From NCBI GenBank assembly GCA_011526105.1, contig WYAZ01000124.1:1-64000 (forward strand): a stretch of 64,000 nt of DNA. The letters run 5' to 3'. Shown here one piece after another: positions 54,171 to 63,689 of the stretch. The translations under genes were made by a program, and so were the position numbers. The notes under the pieces are model-generated. The model worked only from the letters and a program-made list of their open reading frames with translations. It did not search any database and had not been told where the DNA came from. The stretch comes from Deltaproteobacteria bacterium. Lineage in GTDB: Bacteria; Myxococcota; Kuafuiibacteriia; Kuafuiibacteriales; Kuafuiibacteriaceae. Every line of letters starts with the position of its first letter. Position 1 is the stretch's first letter.

Positions 54171-55673
54171 CGAGCGCCGTCTCCGAAGGGTGAGCAAGAA
54201 CGCTGCGGCCAGCAGCCATGCGAGGTCGCCGCGCGCAGCCTGCATCGCATGACATCCACTTCCCTCCAGAGGGGTGTTGTCATCGGGGGTCTGATCCCCC
54301 GCGTCGGCGCTCGGCCGAGCACTACCTGCATCGCGCGCACCGCCGTCGGCCGGGGTCACTACGCCGGCATCAGGGGCCACGCTTGCGTCCGGGCCGGGAG
54401 GCTCCGCGTCCCTTTGCCCCGCGTCTCTTTGGCCTGCGTCCCTTTGGCCTGCGTCCCTCAGCCCAGCGTCCGCACCACCAGGCGACGGAACCAGCGCGCC
54501 CGGCCATGGCCACGTATCGCAGGCGCCCGGAAACTCGATGGCACCGAGGTCGATCATGTTGCGGGTGGTGCCGCAGTAGTCGCCGGCGACCTCGCCTAGG
54601 TTCGCGCCTTGGTTCTCGAGCGCACTCGAGTTCGAGCCGCCGCGGAAGTCTGCTAGGTCCGGGTTCGCGTAAGCGCTGCGAAACACGCTGGCCGCGGCGC
54701 TGATGAGGTTGTTGGACTCCGTATACAGATTCCCCGGTCCGGAAATGCCGGCGCTGAGCACGTTGTTGCGGATCTGAACCGGCGCTCCGGCGCCGTTGAT
54801 CTGGATCTGAACCCCCACGCCGACGTCATAGACCGTGTTGTTGTAGAACTTGCTCCCGCAAGCGCGCTTCGTGTGCAGGCCGGCGTCCGTACAGTGCAGC
54901 ACGATATTGTTCCTAGCGATGCTGTCGTAGTCCTCGCAGTCGCAGTTCTGATTGGGACAGAAGGAGTATCCGGTGCCTCCACCACCAAACGAGATACCCA
55001 GCGTGGCGCCGCCCGCGGCGTTATCCTGGGCGCAGATGATGAGGTTACGCTCGATGAGACCATCCGAAGTTCCACCCTTCAGAAAGATCCCGTAGTCGCC
55101 GTTGGGGTCGCCGCCATAGTCGTGCACGTAGTTGCCGATGATGCGCCATCGTTTGCCGCCTACGAGGTCGAGAGGTGTCGCTCCGTTGGGCCTCAGTGCG
55201 TCGTTCCAGAACTCGCTGCTCAGGATCTGAGCGTCCTCGACCTCGCTCGTGGGATCACGCGCGGCCTTGACGTGCTGCGTCCAGTTGCTGACGCGCGCCT
55301 GCTGCATCTTGAAGCGCGTCGCGCCGGCCTTGACGCCCACGCCCGCTTCGCAGTTCTCACCCGCACACACGCCGTTCACCCAGACCTTCTCGAGCGTCCA
55401 GTCCGGATGATTGAAGACGAGGCCCTCGAGCGAATTGAAATTGAGCTTGGCGGCACCCACGTCGGTGGTTGTGACCGTCACGGGCCCCGCGTTCCCCGTC
55501 CACAGCGCGGCGCCGAAGCTGTACTCGCCCGGGGCGATGATGATGCGGTCGCCCGCCGAAGCGGAGCCGAAGGCGCTCGCGATTTGAGAAGCACTGCTCA
55601 CCTGGAGATCCGCGGCCTGGACCGCGCCGGGGACGAGGAACGTGAGCGCAAGTGCCACCGAGCGAAGCTTCAT
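54162..55673 (-). CDS. Beta-helix surface protein with MYXO-CTERM anchor
   Basis: About 503 aa from ATG55673, which opens a signal peptide ending VQA|AD. Right-handed beta-helix repeats fill about 20-380 (GDRIIIAPGEYSFG cap; LIERNLIIC, IARNNIVLH, KFYNNTVYD, QIRNNVLSA). A disordered Asp-Ala-Gly linker (about 390-460) contains four 5-residue repeats. The MYXO-CTERM tail has Cys474, a hydrophobic helix and RRRR. Such proteins are often polysaccharide-active; no lyase signature is visible. A longer frame to 55712 exists but buries the signal peptide. It is the MYXO-anchored counterpart of the lipid-anchored beta-helix at 4.0-5.5 kb. Confidence 0.8.
   Translation of the reverse strand: MKLRSVALALTFLVPGAVQAADLQVSSASQIASAFGSASAGDRIIIAPGEYSFGAALWTGNAGPVTVTTTDVGAAKLNFNSLEGLVFNHPDWTLEKVWVNGVCAGENCEAGVGVKAGATRFKMQQARVSNWTQHVKAARDPTSEVEDAQILSSEFWNDALRPNGATPLDLVGGKRWRIIGNYVHDYGGDPNGDYGIFLKGGTSDGLIERNLIICAQDNAAGGATLGISFGGGGTGYSFCPNQNCDCEDYDSIARNNIVLHCTDAGLHTKRACGSKFYNNTVYDVGVGVQIQINGAGAPVQIRNNVLSAGISGPGNLYTESNNLISAAASVFRSAYANPDLADFRGGSNSSALENQGANLGEVAGDYCGTTRNMIDLGAIEFPGACDTWPWPGALVPSPGGADAGLRDAGQRDAGQRDAGQRDAEPPGPDASVAPDAGVVTPADGGARDAGSARPSADAGDQTPDDNTPLEGSGCHAMQAARGDLAWLLAAAFLLTLRRRRSLP
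54406..54465. repeat. 15-bp tandem repeat, four copies
   Basis: Four head-to-tail copies of about GCGTCCCTTTGGCCT, with 54421-54435 and 54436-54450 differing at one base and the outer copies more diverged. In the reverse frame they encode repeated DAGQR in the surface linker of the beta-helix protein, so copy-number slippage would change linker length without a frameshift. Confidence 0.85.
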
Positions 55674-58600
55674 CCCTTCCGGTATACCTCGCGTGACCCT
55701 GAGGGGCGACAAGCTTGACTCGGTGCGTCAAGTTCTGGCTTGCTTCGCTTTCGTGGACGGCCAAGGGGCGATCGAAGGCGCCGAGAAGTGCGCGTGTGGC
55801 GTGGGCTTTGCGGTCTCCACCCGCGGAGAGGCGCGGCACGAGCTCGTGGAGCGTGGGCTTGCCGCGCTCGCCGCAGTGGAGCACCGCGGCGGTTGTCTGG
55901 CCGACGGGAGCACCGGTGACGGCGCGGGCATCATGACCGAGATCCCGTTCTCGCTCTTCGGAATCACCGCCGGAGAGACGGCGGTGGGGAGTCTCTTCGT
56001 GAGCTTGCCCATGGCCGAGCGCCGTCTCGCCCTCGATGCCGTGAGTGATGTCTTTCGACTGCGAGGCCTCGAGATCGAAGCCACCCGAGAGGTCCCCACG
56101 GACACTTCGGTGCTCGGACGCCAAGCGCGCGACAGCCTTCCCACGATCCTGCATCTGTTCATTCGAAGGCCGGAGTTCTGCCGCACCGAAGGCTCCTTCG
56201 GAGCGCTGCTCTATCAGGCGAAGCAAGCCACACGCACACGCCTCACCGCGATGGGCTTCGGCCGGACCCTCTACTTCACCTCACTTTCGGTGCGGACCAT
56301 CATCTACAAGGCGCTCGTCCGCGCGGACGACCTACCCGCGTTCTACCCGGATCTACGCGACCCGCGGTACGAGAGTCGCTTCTCCCTCTTTCATCGGCGT
56401 TTCTCAACCAACACCGTCACGTCATGGGACAAGGCGCAGCCCTTTCGCATGATCGCGCACAACGGTGAGATCAACACCATCGAAGGAAATCGAGCCTGGG
56501 CTTTCGCGCGCCAACATACGCTCGGCCTCCCCACGGATGAACTGCTGACACTTCGGGGTACGAGCGACTCGGGCAACTTCAACGAGATGGTCGAGGCCCT
56601 TCGGTGGCGGAGCAGCATCCCGCACCTCTCGGAGATCCTCGCGATCATGGTGCCCCCGGTTCGCGTCGAGCGAAGCCCCTTCTACGAGTTCTGGGGTCGA
56701 GCCGTCGAGCCATGGGACGGCCCGGCCTTCTTGGCCTTTAGCGACGGAGAACTCGTGGGCGCCCGCCTCGACCGAAACGGCTTCCGGCCCGGTCGTTGGA
56801 TGCGCACCCTGGACACCTTCTATCTCGCCTCCGAAGCCGGTCTCTTTGGGGTTCCGGACGACGACGTCATTCAGAAGGGCGCGCTCTCCGGCGGCTCCGG
56901 CGTCTACGTTCACCTCGCCACCGGTGAGGTCCATCATCACGATCCCAGCGAGTCGCGAGAGAACCGGCACGCGACCTTCGACCCGAGGCTCGAACCCTTG
57001 GTGCGCTCGAGCGGGGCCGCGCTCGACCTCGGAGCCGAGGAGGAACTCTCGGACCGATTCGGGCTCTTTCGGTACGCCTCAGAGGATCTGGATGAAGTGC
57101 TCATCCCCATGATCCGCGACGGCAAGGAGCCCATTGGATCCATGGGGGACACCGCACGCCCCGCCATCCTCTCCGACCAGCCGCGTGCGATCGGCGACTT
57201 CTTCTATCAAAGCTTCGCGCAGGTCACGAATCCACCCCTCGATCACCTGCGCGAGCGCTTCGTGACCGACCTCAGCACCATCCTCGGAAAGCGGCCGAAC
57301 GTGTTCGCCCCGAAGACGCTGTTGCCGCTTCCTCCCGGCCTCCTGCTCCCCTCCCCGGTGCTCGAGCCGGAGGACCTCGCCGCGCTGTCGCACGCCGGCG
57401 AGCTCAGCCAGAACCAAGGTGCGTTCGAGAGTGTCATCGTGGCTTGCACTTTCCCGCGCGCGCGCGGGCGCGAGGGCCTCGAGGAGGCGCTCTGTGCGCT
57501 CGAGTCCCGTGTGCTTGCGGCCATCCGAGGCGGCTGCTCGGTCGTCATCCTCAGCGATCGAGGGGCCAAGCTCGAACGCCCTCCCATCCCCAGCCTGCTC
57601 GCGCTCTCGGCGGCCGTTGTCGCGATGTCGGAGGCGGGGCATCGGCTCGATGCGTCCGTCGTCGTCGATGCCGGCGACGTGAAGAGCATTCACGACCTTT
57701 CTGCACTAGCAGCGTTTGGCGCCGCCGCGGTTTGCCCTCGGCTCGCGTTTCGACTCGCCGACGAATCGACACACGCGTCTCTGGCGGGGCTCTCACATCC
57801 GGAGCGTCGTGCGCGTCTTCGAAGAGCCTTCGAGGAGGGCCTGCTCAAGGTCATGTCCAAGATGGGCATCTCCACCTTCCGGGGCTATCAGGGCTCCCGC
57901 CTCTTCACCCCTTTGGGGCTCGGGCCCAAGATCCTCGCCCGCTACTTCGGTGGTCTCCCGAGCCCCATCGGCGGCTACGAGATCGAAGATCTCGCGGACA
58001 AGATACTGACGGAGACCGCGGCGCCCGAATCGCCCCGGCCGCACTACTATTTGCGGGAACACAACCGGGGCGAACGCGGCGAGCGTCATTCGATGACCAG
58101 TTCGCTCACCAAGCGGATCCACGAGGTCGTCAAGGACCACCAGCTCACCCTCGAGCGTTGGCCGGACTATGAGGCTTATCTCGCCGATCTCGAGGAGCAC
58201 CAGCCGGTGAATCTGCGTCACTTGCTCTCCTTCTCCTCGGACGGGCCCGCTCTCGCGGTCGAAGACGTGGAGCCGCGGCAGGAGATCCTGAGGCGGTTTG
58301 GCTCCGGCGCGATGTCCTTTGGGGCCATCAGCGCGGAGTCCCAGCGTGATCTCATCCATGCGATGAAGCGCGTCGGCGGACGCAGCGGAAGCGGGGAGGG
58401 CGGCGAGAACCCATTCTTTTATGTGGATGGGACCACCGCGTCCGTGAAGCAGATCGCATCGGGTCGGTTCGGAGTGAGCGCGCGGTACTTGATGAGTGGG
58501 GACGAGATCGAGATCAAGATCGCGCAAGGCGCGAAGCCGGGCGAAGGTGGCCAGCTCATGGGGATCAAAGTGGACGCCACCATCGCGGAGGCGCGCCATT

Positions 58601-60090
58601 CGCCCATCGGCGTGGATCTCATCTCTCCACCGCCGCTGCATGACATCTACAGCATCGAGGACCTGCGCGAACTCATCTACGAGCTCAAGCAGCTCAAGCC
58701 AGGGGTTCGAGTCGTGGTGAAGCTGGTGTCCGGGGCGAACGTCGGCACCATCGCCGCCGGGGTCGTGAAGGCCGGGGCGGACGTCATCCAGATCTCGGGC
58801 GGCGACGGTGGCACCGGCGCCGCGAGTCTCAGCTCCATGCGCCACGCTGGCCTCCCGTTCGAGCTCGGGCTCGCGGAAGTCCACGCAACACTGCTTGCGC
58901 AAGGGCTCCGCGAGAACGTCGTGCTTCGCGTCGATGGTGGCCTCTCGTCGGGCAAGGACGTGGTGATGGCGGCCCTCCTCGGGGGGGAAGAGTTTGGTTT
59001 TGGCAAGCTGCTGCTCATCGCCGAAGGCTGCATCATGGCTCGAGTCTGTCAGAAGAACACTTGTCCGCGCGGTATCGCGACGCACGACCCCAAGTACAAG
59101 GCCAAGTATCGAGGTTCGCCCGAGGACGTCGTCACGTTCCTCTCCTATCTCGCCGAGGATGTCCGGCGACACCTCGCGCGGCTCGGGGTGGCTCGCCTCG
59201 AGCTTCTGGTGGGCCGCGCGGACCTGCTCGTGTCCAATCCGAGGCATCGCGACTGCGTGGAGTCTCGACGCCTCGATCTCACACGCCTCACGACCCCGGG
59301 TCCGCACGCCCGAGGCTTCCGCGCCCCTGCGCTCGTCGAGCCCACCGGGAGACTCAATCAGCGGGTCGTCGAGGATGCGGCGCCGTGGGTGGAGAGCGGC
59401 AGTCCGGTTCAGCTCCAATACCCCATTCGAAGCACGGACCGAGCGGTGCCGGCCACCTTGGCGGGCGTGATCGCGCTTCGCCCGCGCCCCGAGGCGCCGC
59501 CGATCGTGCTTCGCTTTGAAGGCAGCGCGGGACAAGGTTTCGCCGCATTCATGGTCGCGGGCATGGAGATCAGCTTGGTGGGTGAGGCGAACGACTCGGT
59601 GGGCAAGTCGATGTCCGGCGGCGTGCTCGCGATCCATCCGCCGCCGAAGGTCCGGTACTCGCCCGAGCGCAGCTCGATCATCGGGAACGCGGCGCTCTAC
59701 GGTGCCACGGGAGGTCGAGCGTTCTTCGGCGGGCTGGCCGGCGACCGATTCGCGGTCCGGAACTCGGGCGCCGACGCGGTGGTCGATGGCGTGGGCCTGC
59801 ACGCCTGCGAGTACATGACAAACGGACGCGTGGTCATCTTGGGTGCGGCATCGAACAACATCGGCGCTGGCATGACCGGAGGCGTGCTCTTCATCCGAAG
59901 AGCCGAGGTGCAGAAACTTCACACCGGGTACGTGGGTTCTCGAGCGCTCGAGGCCGACGATCTCGAGTTGCTGCGTGGCCTTGTCGAGGAGCATGCGGAG
60001 CGAACACACAGCCGCGCGGCGTTCGCTCTCTTGGCGCAGCCCAGTCGCTTGGCCGCCGAGTACGTGATCGTCGAACCGAAGCGGAGCTGA
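55642..60090 (+). CDS. gltB: Glutamate synthase large subunit
   Basis: A 1,482-aa GOGAT alpha subunit, which makes two glutamates from glutamine and 2-oxoglutarate. The glutaminase starts at Cys52 (KCA|CGVGF after propeptide removal), with HRGGCLADGSTGDGAGI and RFSTNTVTSWDKAQPFRM. The FMN/synthase domain has SFGAISAESQRDL and GGRSGSGEGGENP; the 3Fe-4S cluster ligands fit CIMARVCQKNTCP (C-x5-C-x4-C). The C-terminal beta-helix GXGXG region is present. The start is uncertain: GTG55642 has GGGGA 8 nt upstream but overlaps the divergent gene; GTG55693 and GTG55723 are alternatives. No gltD (NADPH subunit) is nearby, so the electron donor is encoded elsewhere or is ferredoxin. Confidence 0.95.
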   Translation: MSASATERSFIPSGIPRVTLRGDKLDSVRQVLACFAFVDGQGAIEGAEKCACGVGFAVSTRGEARHELVERGLAALAAVEHRGGCLADGSTGDGAGIMTEIPFSLFGITAGETAVGSLFVSLPMAERRLALDAVSDVFRLRGLEIEATREVPTDTSVLGRQARDSLPTILHLFIRRPEFCRTEGSFGALLYQAKQATRTRLTAMGFGRTLYFTSLSVRTIIYKALVRADDLPAFYPDLRDPRYESRFSLFHRRFSTNTVTSWDKAQPFRMIAHNGEINTIEGNRAWAFARQHTLGLPTDELLTLRGTSDSGNFNEMVEALRWRSSIPHLSEILAIMVPPVRVERSPFYEFWGRAVEPWDGPAFLAFSDGELVGARLDRNGFRPGRWMRTLDTFYLASEAGLFGVPDDDVIQKGALSGGSGVYVHLATGEVHHHDPSESRENRHATFDPRLEPLVRSSGAALDLGAEEELSDRFGLFRYASEDLDEVLIPMIRDGKEPIGSMGDTARPAILSDQPRAIGDFFYQSFAQVTNPPLDHLRERFVTDLSTILGKRPNVFAPKTLLPLPPGLLLPSPVLEPEDLAALSHAGELSQNQGAFESVIVACTFPRARGREGLEEALCALESRVLAAIRGGCSVVILSDRGAKLERPPIPSLLALSAAVVAMSEAGHRLDASVVVDAGDVKSIHDLSALAAFGAAAVCPRLAFRLADESTHASLAGLSHPERRARLRRAFEEGLLKVMSKMGISTFRGYQGSRLFTPLGLGPKILARYFGGLPSPIGGYEIEDLADKILTETAAPESPRPHYYLREHNRGERGERHSMTSSLTKRIHEVVKDHQLTLERWPDYEAYLADLEEHQPVNLRHLLSFSSDGPALAVEDVEPRQEILRRFGSGAMSFGAISAESQRDLIHAMKRVGGRSGSGEGGENPFFYVDGTTASVKQIASGRFGVSARYLMSGDEIEIKIAQGAKPGEGGQLMGIKVDATIAEARHSPIGVDLISPPPLHDIYSIEDLRELIYELKQLKPGVRVVVKLVSGANVGTIAAGVVKAGADVIQISGGDGGTGAASLSSMRHAGLPFELGLAEVHATLLAQGLRENVVLRVDGGLSSGKDVVMAALLGGEEFGFGKLLLIAEGCIMARVCQKNTCPRGIATHDPKYKAKYRGSPEDVVTFLSYLAEDVRRHLARLGVARLELLVGRADLLVSNPRHRDCVESRRLDLTRLTTPGPHARGFRAPALVEPTGRLNQRVVEDAAPWVESGSPVQLQYPIRSTDRAVPATLAGVIALRPRPEAPPIVLRFEGSAGQGFAAFMVAGMEISLVGEANDSVGKSMSGGVLAIHPPPKVRYSPERSSIIGNAALYGATGGRAFFGGLAGDRFAVRNSGADAVVDGVGLHACEYMTNGRVVILGAASNNIGAGMTGGVLFIRRAEVQKLHTGYVGSRALEADDLELLRGLVEEHAERTHSRAAFALLAQPSRLAAEYVIVEPKRS

Positions 60091-60093
60091 GTT

Positions 60094-61104
60094 TCAGCGC
60101 CCTACACCTTCTTCGGCCAACGTGCTCACGACCCAGTAGACCCCTCGAACGACCTCGGCCATGCGCGTGTAGTCGAGCGTGTCCGCGGTGTCCTTCGGAG
60201 TGTGATAGTTGGGGTTTCGAAACGGAGCGGTGTCGGTGACCATGACCGCTGCGTAACCGCTCTCCCAGAACGACCAGTGGTCCGACCAGCCCACGCCCGG
60301 CATCGAGCCCGGGAGCGCAGCGCCCTCGGCCGGGAAGTCGGAGGAGGCGCGGAAGATCTCCACCGCCCGACGCACGAGGTCTCTCGAAGACACGTTGCCG
60401 ACCAGCGCGATGAAGTCGCCGCGACTCGGGTAGAACAGACTGAGCGGCGCCGGATACTTCTGGCTTCCCGGATCGTCACGAAAGTAGCCGATGGTCTCGA
60501 GGCTGAGCATCGCGAGGATCTGATCACCCTTTTCTCGCACCCCCTTGGCATACTCGAGGCTCCCCATCGAAGCCTTCTTGAAATGCGGAGGCTCCTCATT
60601 GGCGAAGGCCACGAGTCGTATGGTTCGGGCGGGTGCCGCCTTCGAGAACGCGGACGCGAGGGCCAAGAGGCCAGCGACGCCGCTCGCGTTGTCATCCGCC
60701 GCCGGGCAGTCGCGAGCGGAGTCGTAGTGGGCGCCCACCACAACGATCTCATTCGGGTACCGGCTCCCGATGAAGGAGACCTCGAAGTTGTGAAACTCCT
60801 GACGGAGCGCCGAATAGCTCAGCCGCATGACCGATCGGCTGCTCGTCTCCGCGAGTCTGGCCTCGACCCAATTCGCTGCTGCGTCGAGGGATTCGAGGTG
60901 GGCGTCATTTCGTTCGCCGATGTCTTCGGAGAGCGCGCGGACGTCGGCGCGCAGTTGAGGCTCGAGCCTCTCGGGTCCGAGCGCGGGTGGAAGGCCAGCG
61001 GGCGCTCTCCGATCCGGAGACGGCATCGCGATCATGAAGCTTCCCGCGGCGGCCACGCCGAGACACACGAGGGACAGCGCGAGCAGGAGTACACGGTGAA
61101 TCAC
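60094..61104 (-). CDS. M28-family metallopeptidase
   Basis: A 336-aa membrane-anchored or exported zinc aminopeptidase-like protein; GTG61104 has GGAG 7 nt upstream and opens an N-terminal hydrophobic segment (about 4-24). All metal-site residues of the M28 family can be placed: His126 in VVVGAHYDS, bridging Asp138 in ADDNASG, catalytic Glu170 and metal Glu171 in ANEEPP, Glu203 in SLETIG, and His301 in NYHTPKDT. The mature enzyme would work in the periplasm or at the surface. It converges on gltB with 3 nt between stops and lies 82 nt after the MYXO-CTERM-like gene. Confidence 0.9.
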   Translation of the reverse strand: MIHRVLLLALSLVCLGVAAAGSFMIAMPSPDRRAPAGLPPALGPERLEPQLRADVRALSEDIGERNDAHLESLDAAANWVEARLAETSSRSVMRLSYSALRQEFHNFEVSFIGSRYPNEIVVVGAHYDSARDCPAADDNASGVAGLLALASAFSKAAPARTIRLVAFANEEPPHFKKASMGSLEYAKGVREKGDQILAMLSLETIGYFRDDPGSQKYPAPLSLFYPSRGDFIALVGNVSSRDLVRRAVEIFRASSDFPAEGAALPGSMPGVGWSDHWSFWESGYAAVMVTDTAPFRNPNYHTPKDTADTLDYTRMAEVVRGVYWVVSTLAEEGVGR

Positions 61105-61186
61105 GCCCGAACTCCAAAAGACCCAAGATGGACCTGCATGTCCTCGTGCTAGCCGTGCTGGCGCCGTACGTCCATGCCTCCGTGGC

Positions 61187-62014
61187 TCATGAGCGCCTTC
61201 GCGCGCGGCCCCAGAGCAGAAATCCAGCGAGCAGCCACACCATCGAGATCCCCCCACCTTTCGGGCTGGCCGAACAACCCGAGCTCTCGGGCCTAAAGAC
61301 CCGCGGATCGGCTGCACTCGTGGGATCGACGCAACCCAGGTCGAGGCTGTCACCCACGGCGCCAGCGGTGCTCACACCAGCGACCTTCACGCAGAGCTTC
61401 TCCTCTCGAAGATGACCCGACTCGGCGAAGGCGTAGAGAAATCGCAGTCGAACGGAAGCCTCGTAGCGCTGGGACTGGTTGACGAGGCGACTAAACTGGC
61501 TCCCGTCTGAGCGTTCAAAGTAGACGACAAAGAGCGCGTCTTCGAAGCTCGTGGGCGGAAGATCCTGTAAGTCTACAATCAATACGCTCAGGTCGCCGCA
61601 CTCGCCGCCTTGGTCCTCATCACCCAAGTGGAGCTCGAGCTTGGCTCGTGCGCCGAGGTCCGGGATCTCATCCGTCGTGCTCGATGAGACGGTGAAGCGC
61701 GCATTGCCCGCGCGATACTCGCCGTCGCGCAGGGGTGTTGATGGCTGAAGATAAAGAAGTGCCTCCCCGCGCGCGCCCAAGGCTCCGCGGAGCGCCGCTG
61801 GAGGCGCCACCGAGGTCGTGGGCACCTCGCGTCCGACGGAGCTCGTGAGGGTAGCGTTGGGGTCCACGGAGACGATCAAAGGGCTCAAACCGACCCGCTC
61901 CGCGATCGTCGGTCCATCCACTCCGGGGACGGGGCTACAGGGCCACGCCTTGGACGGAGAGCCGGAGAGCGCTGCGAGGAGGACGAGGGTCGTCATGGGG
62001 AGTCTGGGCCGCAT
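61187..62014 (-). CDS. Unrecognised exported protein with MYXO-CTERM-like tail
   Basis: A 275-aa protein. ATG62014 gives a basic n-region and signal peptide (RPRLPMTTLVLLAAL, cleavage near SKA|WP). The mature part is strand-rich and includes an acidic segment ELHLGDEDQGGEC and paired cysteines; I recognise no family. The C-terminus has SSGC (Cys247), a Gly/Ser stretch, a hydrophobic helix and RARRRS, a MYXO-CTERM-like anchor. It is followed by the M28 peptidase in the same direction. Confidence 0.7.
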   Translation of the reverse strand: MRPRLPMTTLVLLAALSGSPSKAWPCSPVPGVDGPTIAERVGLSPLIVSVDPNATLTSSVGREVPTTSVAPPAALRGALGARGEALLYLQPSTPLRDGEYRAGNARFTVSSSTTDEIPDLGARAKLELHLGDEDQGGECGDLSVLIVDLQDLPPTSFEDALFVVYFERSDGSQFSRLVNQSQRYEASVRLRFLYAFAESGHLREEKLCVKVAGVSTAGAVGDSLDLGCVDPTSAADPRVFRPESSGCSASPKGGGISMVWLLAGFLLWGRARRRS

Positions 62015-62249
62015 GCCGCAGGTGAGAGCAAAGACTGTGCACTCGCCCAAGGTGTCGAAAACATGCGCATGCAGCTCGGATCACCCGACAAAGATGCCGC
62101 ACCCGCCGGAGCCGTGCCCGAACGCGCGGCATTTCAGGAGACGAACATTGACGGTCACATCCGGGACGCAGCGCGCATTCCATCGGAGATGTGGTCAGCC
62201 TCGAATGGTCGGGTCGATCGGTACTTCGAGCGCGTGTTATAAAGTGACC

Positions 62250-63662
62250 GTGGGGGAAGTGCAGAAGATCACGCGAGCCAGCTCATCGCCTCCGCCTGCG
62301 CAAAGGGGCCGCAGCTTTGCGGAGGAGAACAAGGCGGAGATCTGTGTCTCACTGCGTCGTTGCTTGGAGGGACATGGCTTCGACAGCGTGGTGGCCTCCA
62401 GCATGAACGACGCGACCGCGCGCTGCTCGACGGGTGCGGACCTCCTGCTGCTGGGCTGTCCTCTGTACGGCTCGGGGGCAGTATCCTCGGCCCCGGAGTT
62501 TCCTGCCCGAGCGCCCAAGTCCGCGGTCATCATCATGGCCGACCCTCCCGCACCCGCACACGGGAAACAGTCCGCTGTTTCGCTTCCTCGGCCGTTTGAT
62601 CCACACGCGGTTCTCGATGCGGTGAGCCGCGTGCTCGCACTTCGCGACGCGCGACGGTCCGACGGGAAGCCTTGCCCTGAAGCCGATGTCTACTCTTTCG
62701 AGCGCATCATCGGAGACTCCCCCCCGATGCAGCGGACGAAGGCCCTTCTGCGCCGTATCGCCGCGAGTCCGGTGTCCACCGTACTTCTGACCGGCGAGAG
62801 CGGCACGGGCAAGGGGCTGGCCAGCCGCGCCATTCACTTCAACAGCGAGCGATCCCGAGAGCAGTTCGTGAACATCACCTGCTCGGCCCTGCCCGAGACC
62901 CTCCTGGAGAGCGAGCTCTTCGGGCACGAGCGTGGCGCGTTCACCGACGCGAAGGAGCAGAAGCTGGGGCTCCTCGAGATCGCCGACCGAGGTTCGGTGT
63001 TTCTCGACGAGATCGGTGAGTTGAGCCACACGCTCCAGGTGAAGCTGCTTCGATTCCTCGAAGAACGCGCCTTCAGACGAGTGGGCGGCGCCGAAGACAT
63101 CGTGGTGGATGTGAGGATCATCGCGGCTACGAACCGCGATCTTCGGGCGGAGGTCGACGCAGGTCGGTTTCGCGAGGACCTCTTCTACAGGCTGAGCGTC
63201 GTGCCGATCGAGATACCGGCGCTGCGCGAGCGCAGCGAGGACATACCGGCGCTCGCAGAGTACTACATCGGTTCGCTCAATCGAGATCTCGGTCGAGCGG
63301 TGAAGGGCATGACCGCGGAAGCCGAGCAGCTGTTACGTGCGCACGACTGGCCCGGGAATGTGCGTGAGCTTCGAAACGTGATCGAGCGTGCCATGCTCCT
63401 GACGGATGAAGATTGGCTGCAGGGCTCCGACTTCCAGGATCTACCTGCCACCGCGGATCTTCCTCCGCCGGGCGAGATTCGACTCCCTCCTCAAGGGGTC
63501 GATCTCGAAGTGCTGGAGAAGAGCCTTCTGTCACAAGCCCTGGCACGTACCGGCTGGAATAAGACCCGTGCCGCAAAGCTCCTCGGGCTCAACAGGGACC
63601 AGATTCGCTACCGGATCTCGAAGTACGCGCTCGCGGCGGAGCCCGAGTTCACCGATCGATGA
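62250..63662 (+). CDS. Sigma-54-dependent activator with degenerate receiver
   Basis: About 470 aa from GTG62250; an in-frame extension to 61818 runs antisense to the neighbouring gene and is rejected. Residues 20-135 resemble a response-regulator receiver in outline (ADLLLLGCPLY strand; LPRPFDPHAVLDAVSRVL helix) but the acidic pocket and phospho-Asp are missing. AAA+ features: GESGTGKG at 182-189, GAFTDA in place of GAFTGA, RGSVFLDEIGEL, and FREDLFYRL. The Fis-type HTH is GWNKTRAAKLLGLNRDQIRYRI. Aspartate in the GAFTxA loop also occurs in other activators. Output is probably controlled without phosphorylation. The targets are unknown. Confidence 0.9.
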   Translation: MGEVQKITRASSSPPPAQRGRSFAEENKAEICVSLRRCLEGHGFDSVVASSMNDATARCSTGADLLLLGCPLYGSGAVSSAPEFPARAPKSAVIIMADPPAPAHGKQSAVSLPRPFDPHAVLDAVSRVLALRDARRSDGKPCPEADVYSFERIIGDSPPMQRTKALLRRIAASPVSTVLLTGESGTGKGLASRAIHFNSERSREQFVNITCSALPETLLESELFGHERGAFTDAKEQKLGLLEIADRGSVFLDEIGELSHTLQVKLLRFLEERAFRRVGGAEDIVVDVRIIAATNRDLRAEVDAGRFREDLFYRLSVVPIEIPALRERSEDIPALAEYYIGSLNRDLGRAVKGMTAEAEQLLRAHDWPGNVRELRNVIERAMLLTDEDWLQGSDFQDLPATADLPPPGEIRLPPQGVDLEVLEKSLLSQALARTGWNKTRAAKLLGLNRDQIRYRISKYALAAEPEFTDR

Positions 63663-63689
63663 TGGGCGAGACCGCGGTGGCGGGCAGGT

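Noticed and set aside
57793-60009. 738-aa open frame on the reverse strand inside gltB
   Set aside because: It is antisense to a fully motif-bearing GltB; such long shadow frames are expected in GC-rich DNA. The translation is rich in His/Arg/Asp and shows no domain.
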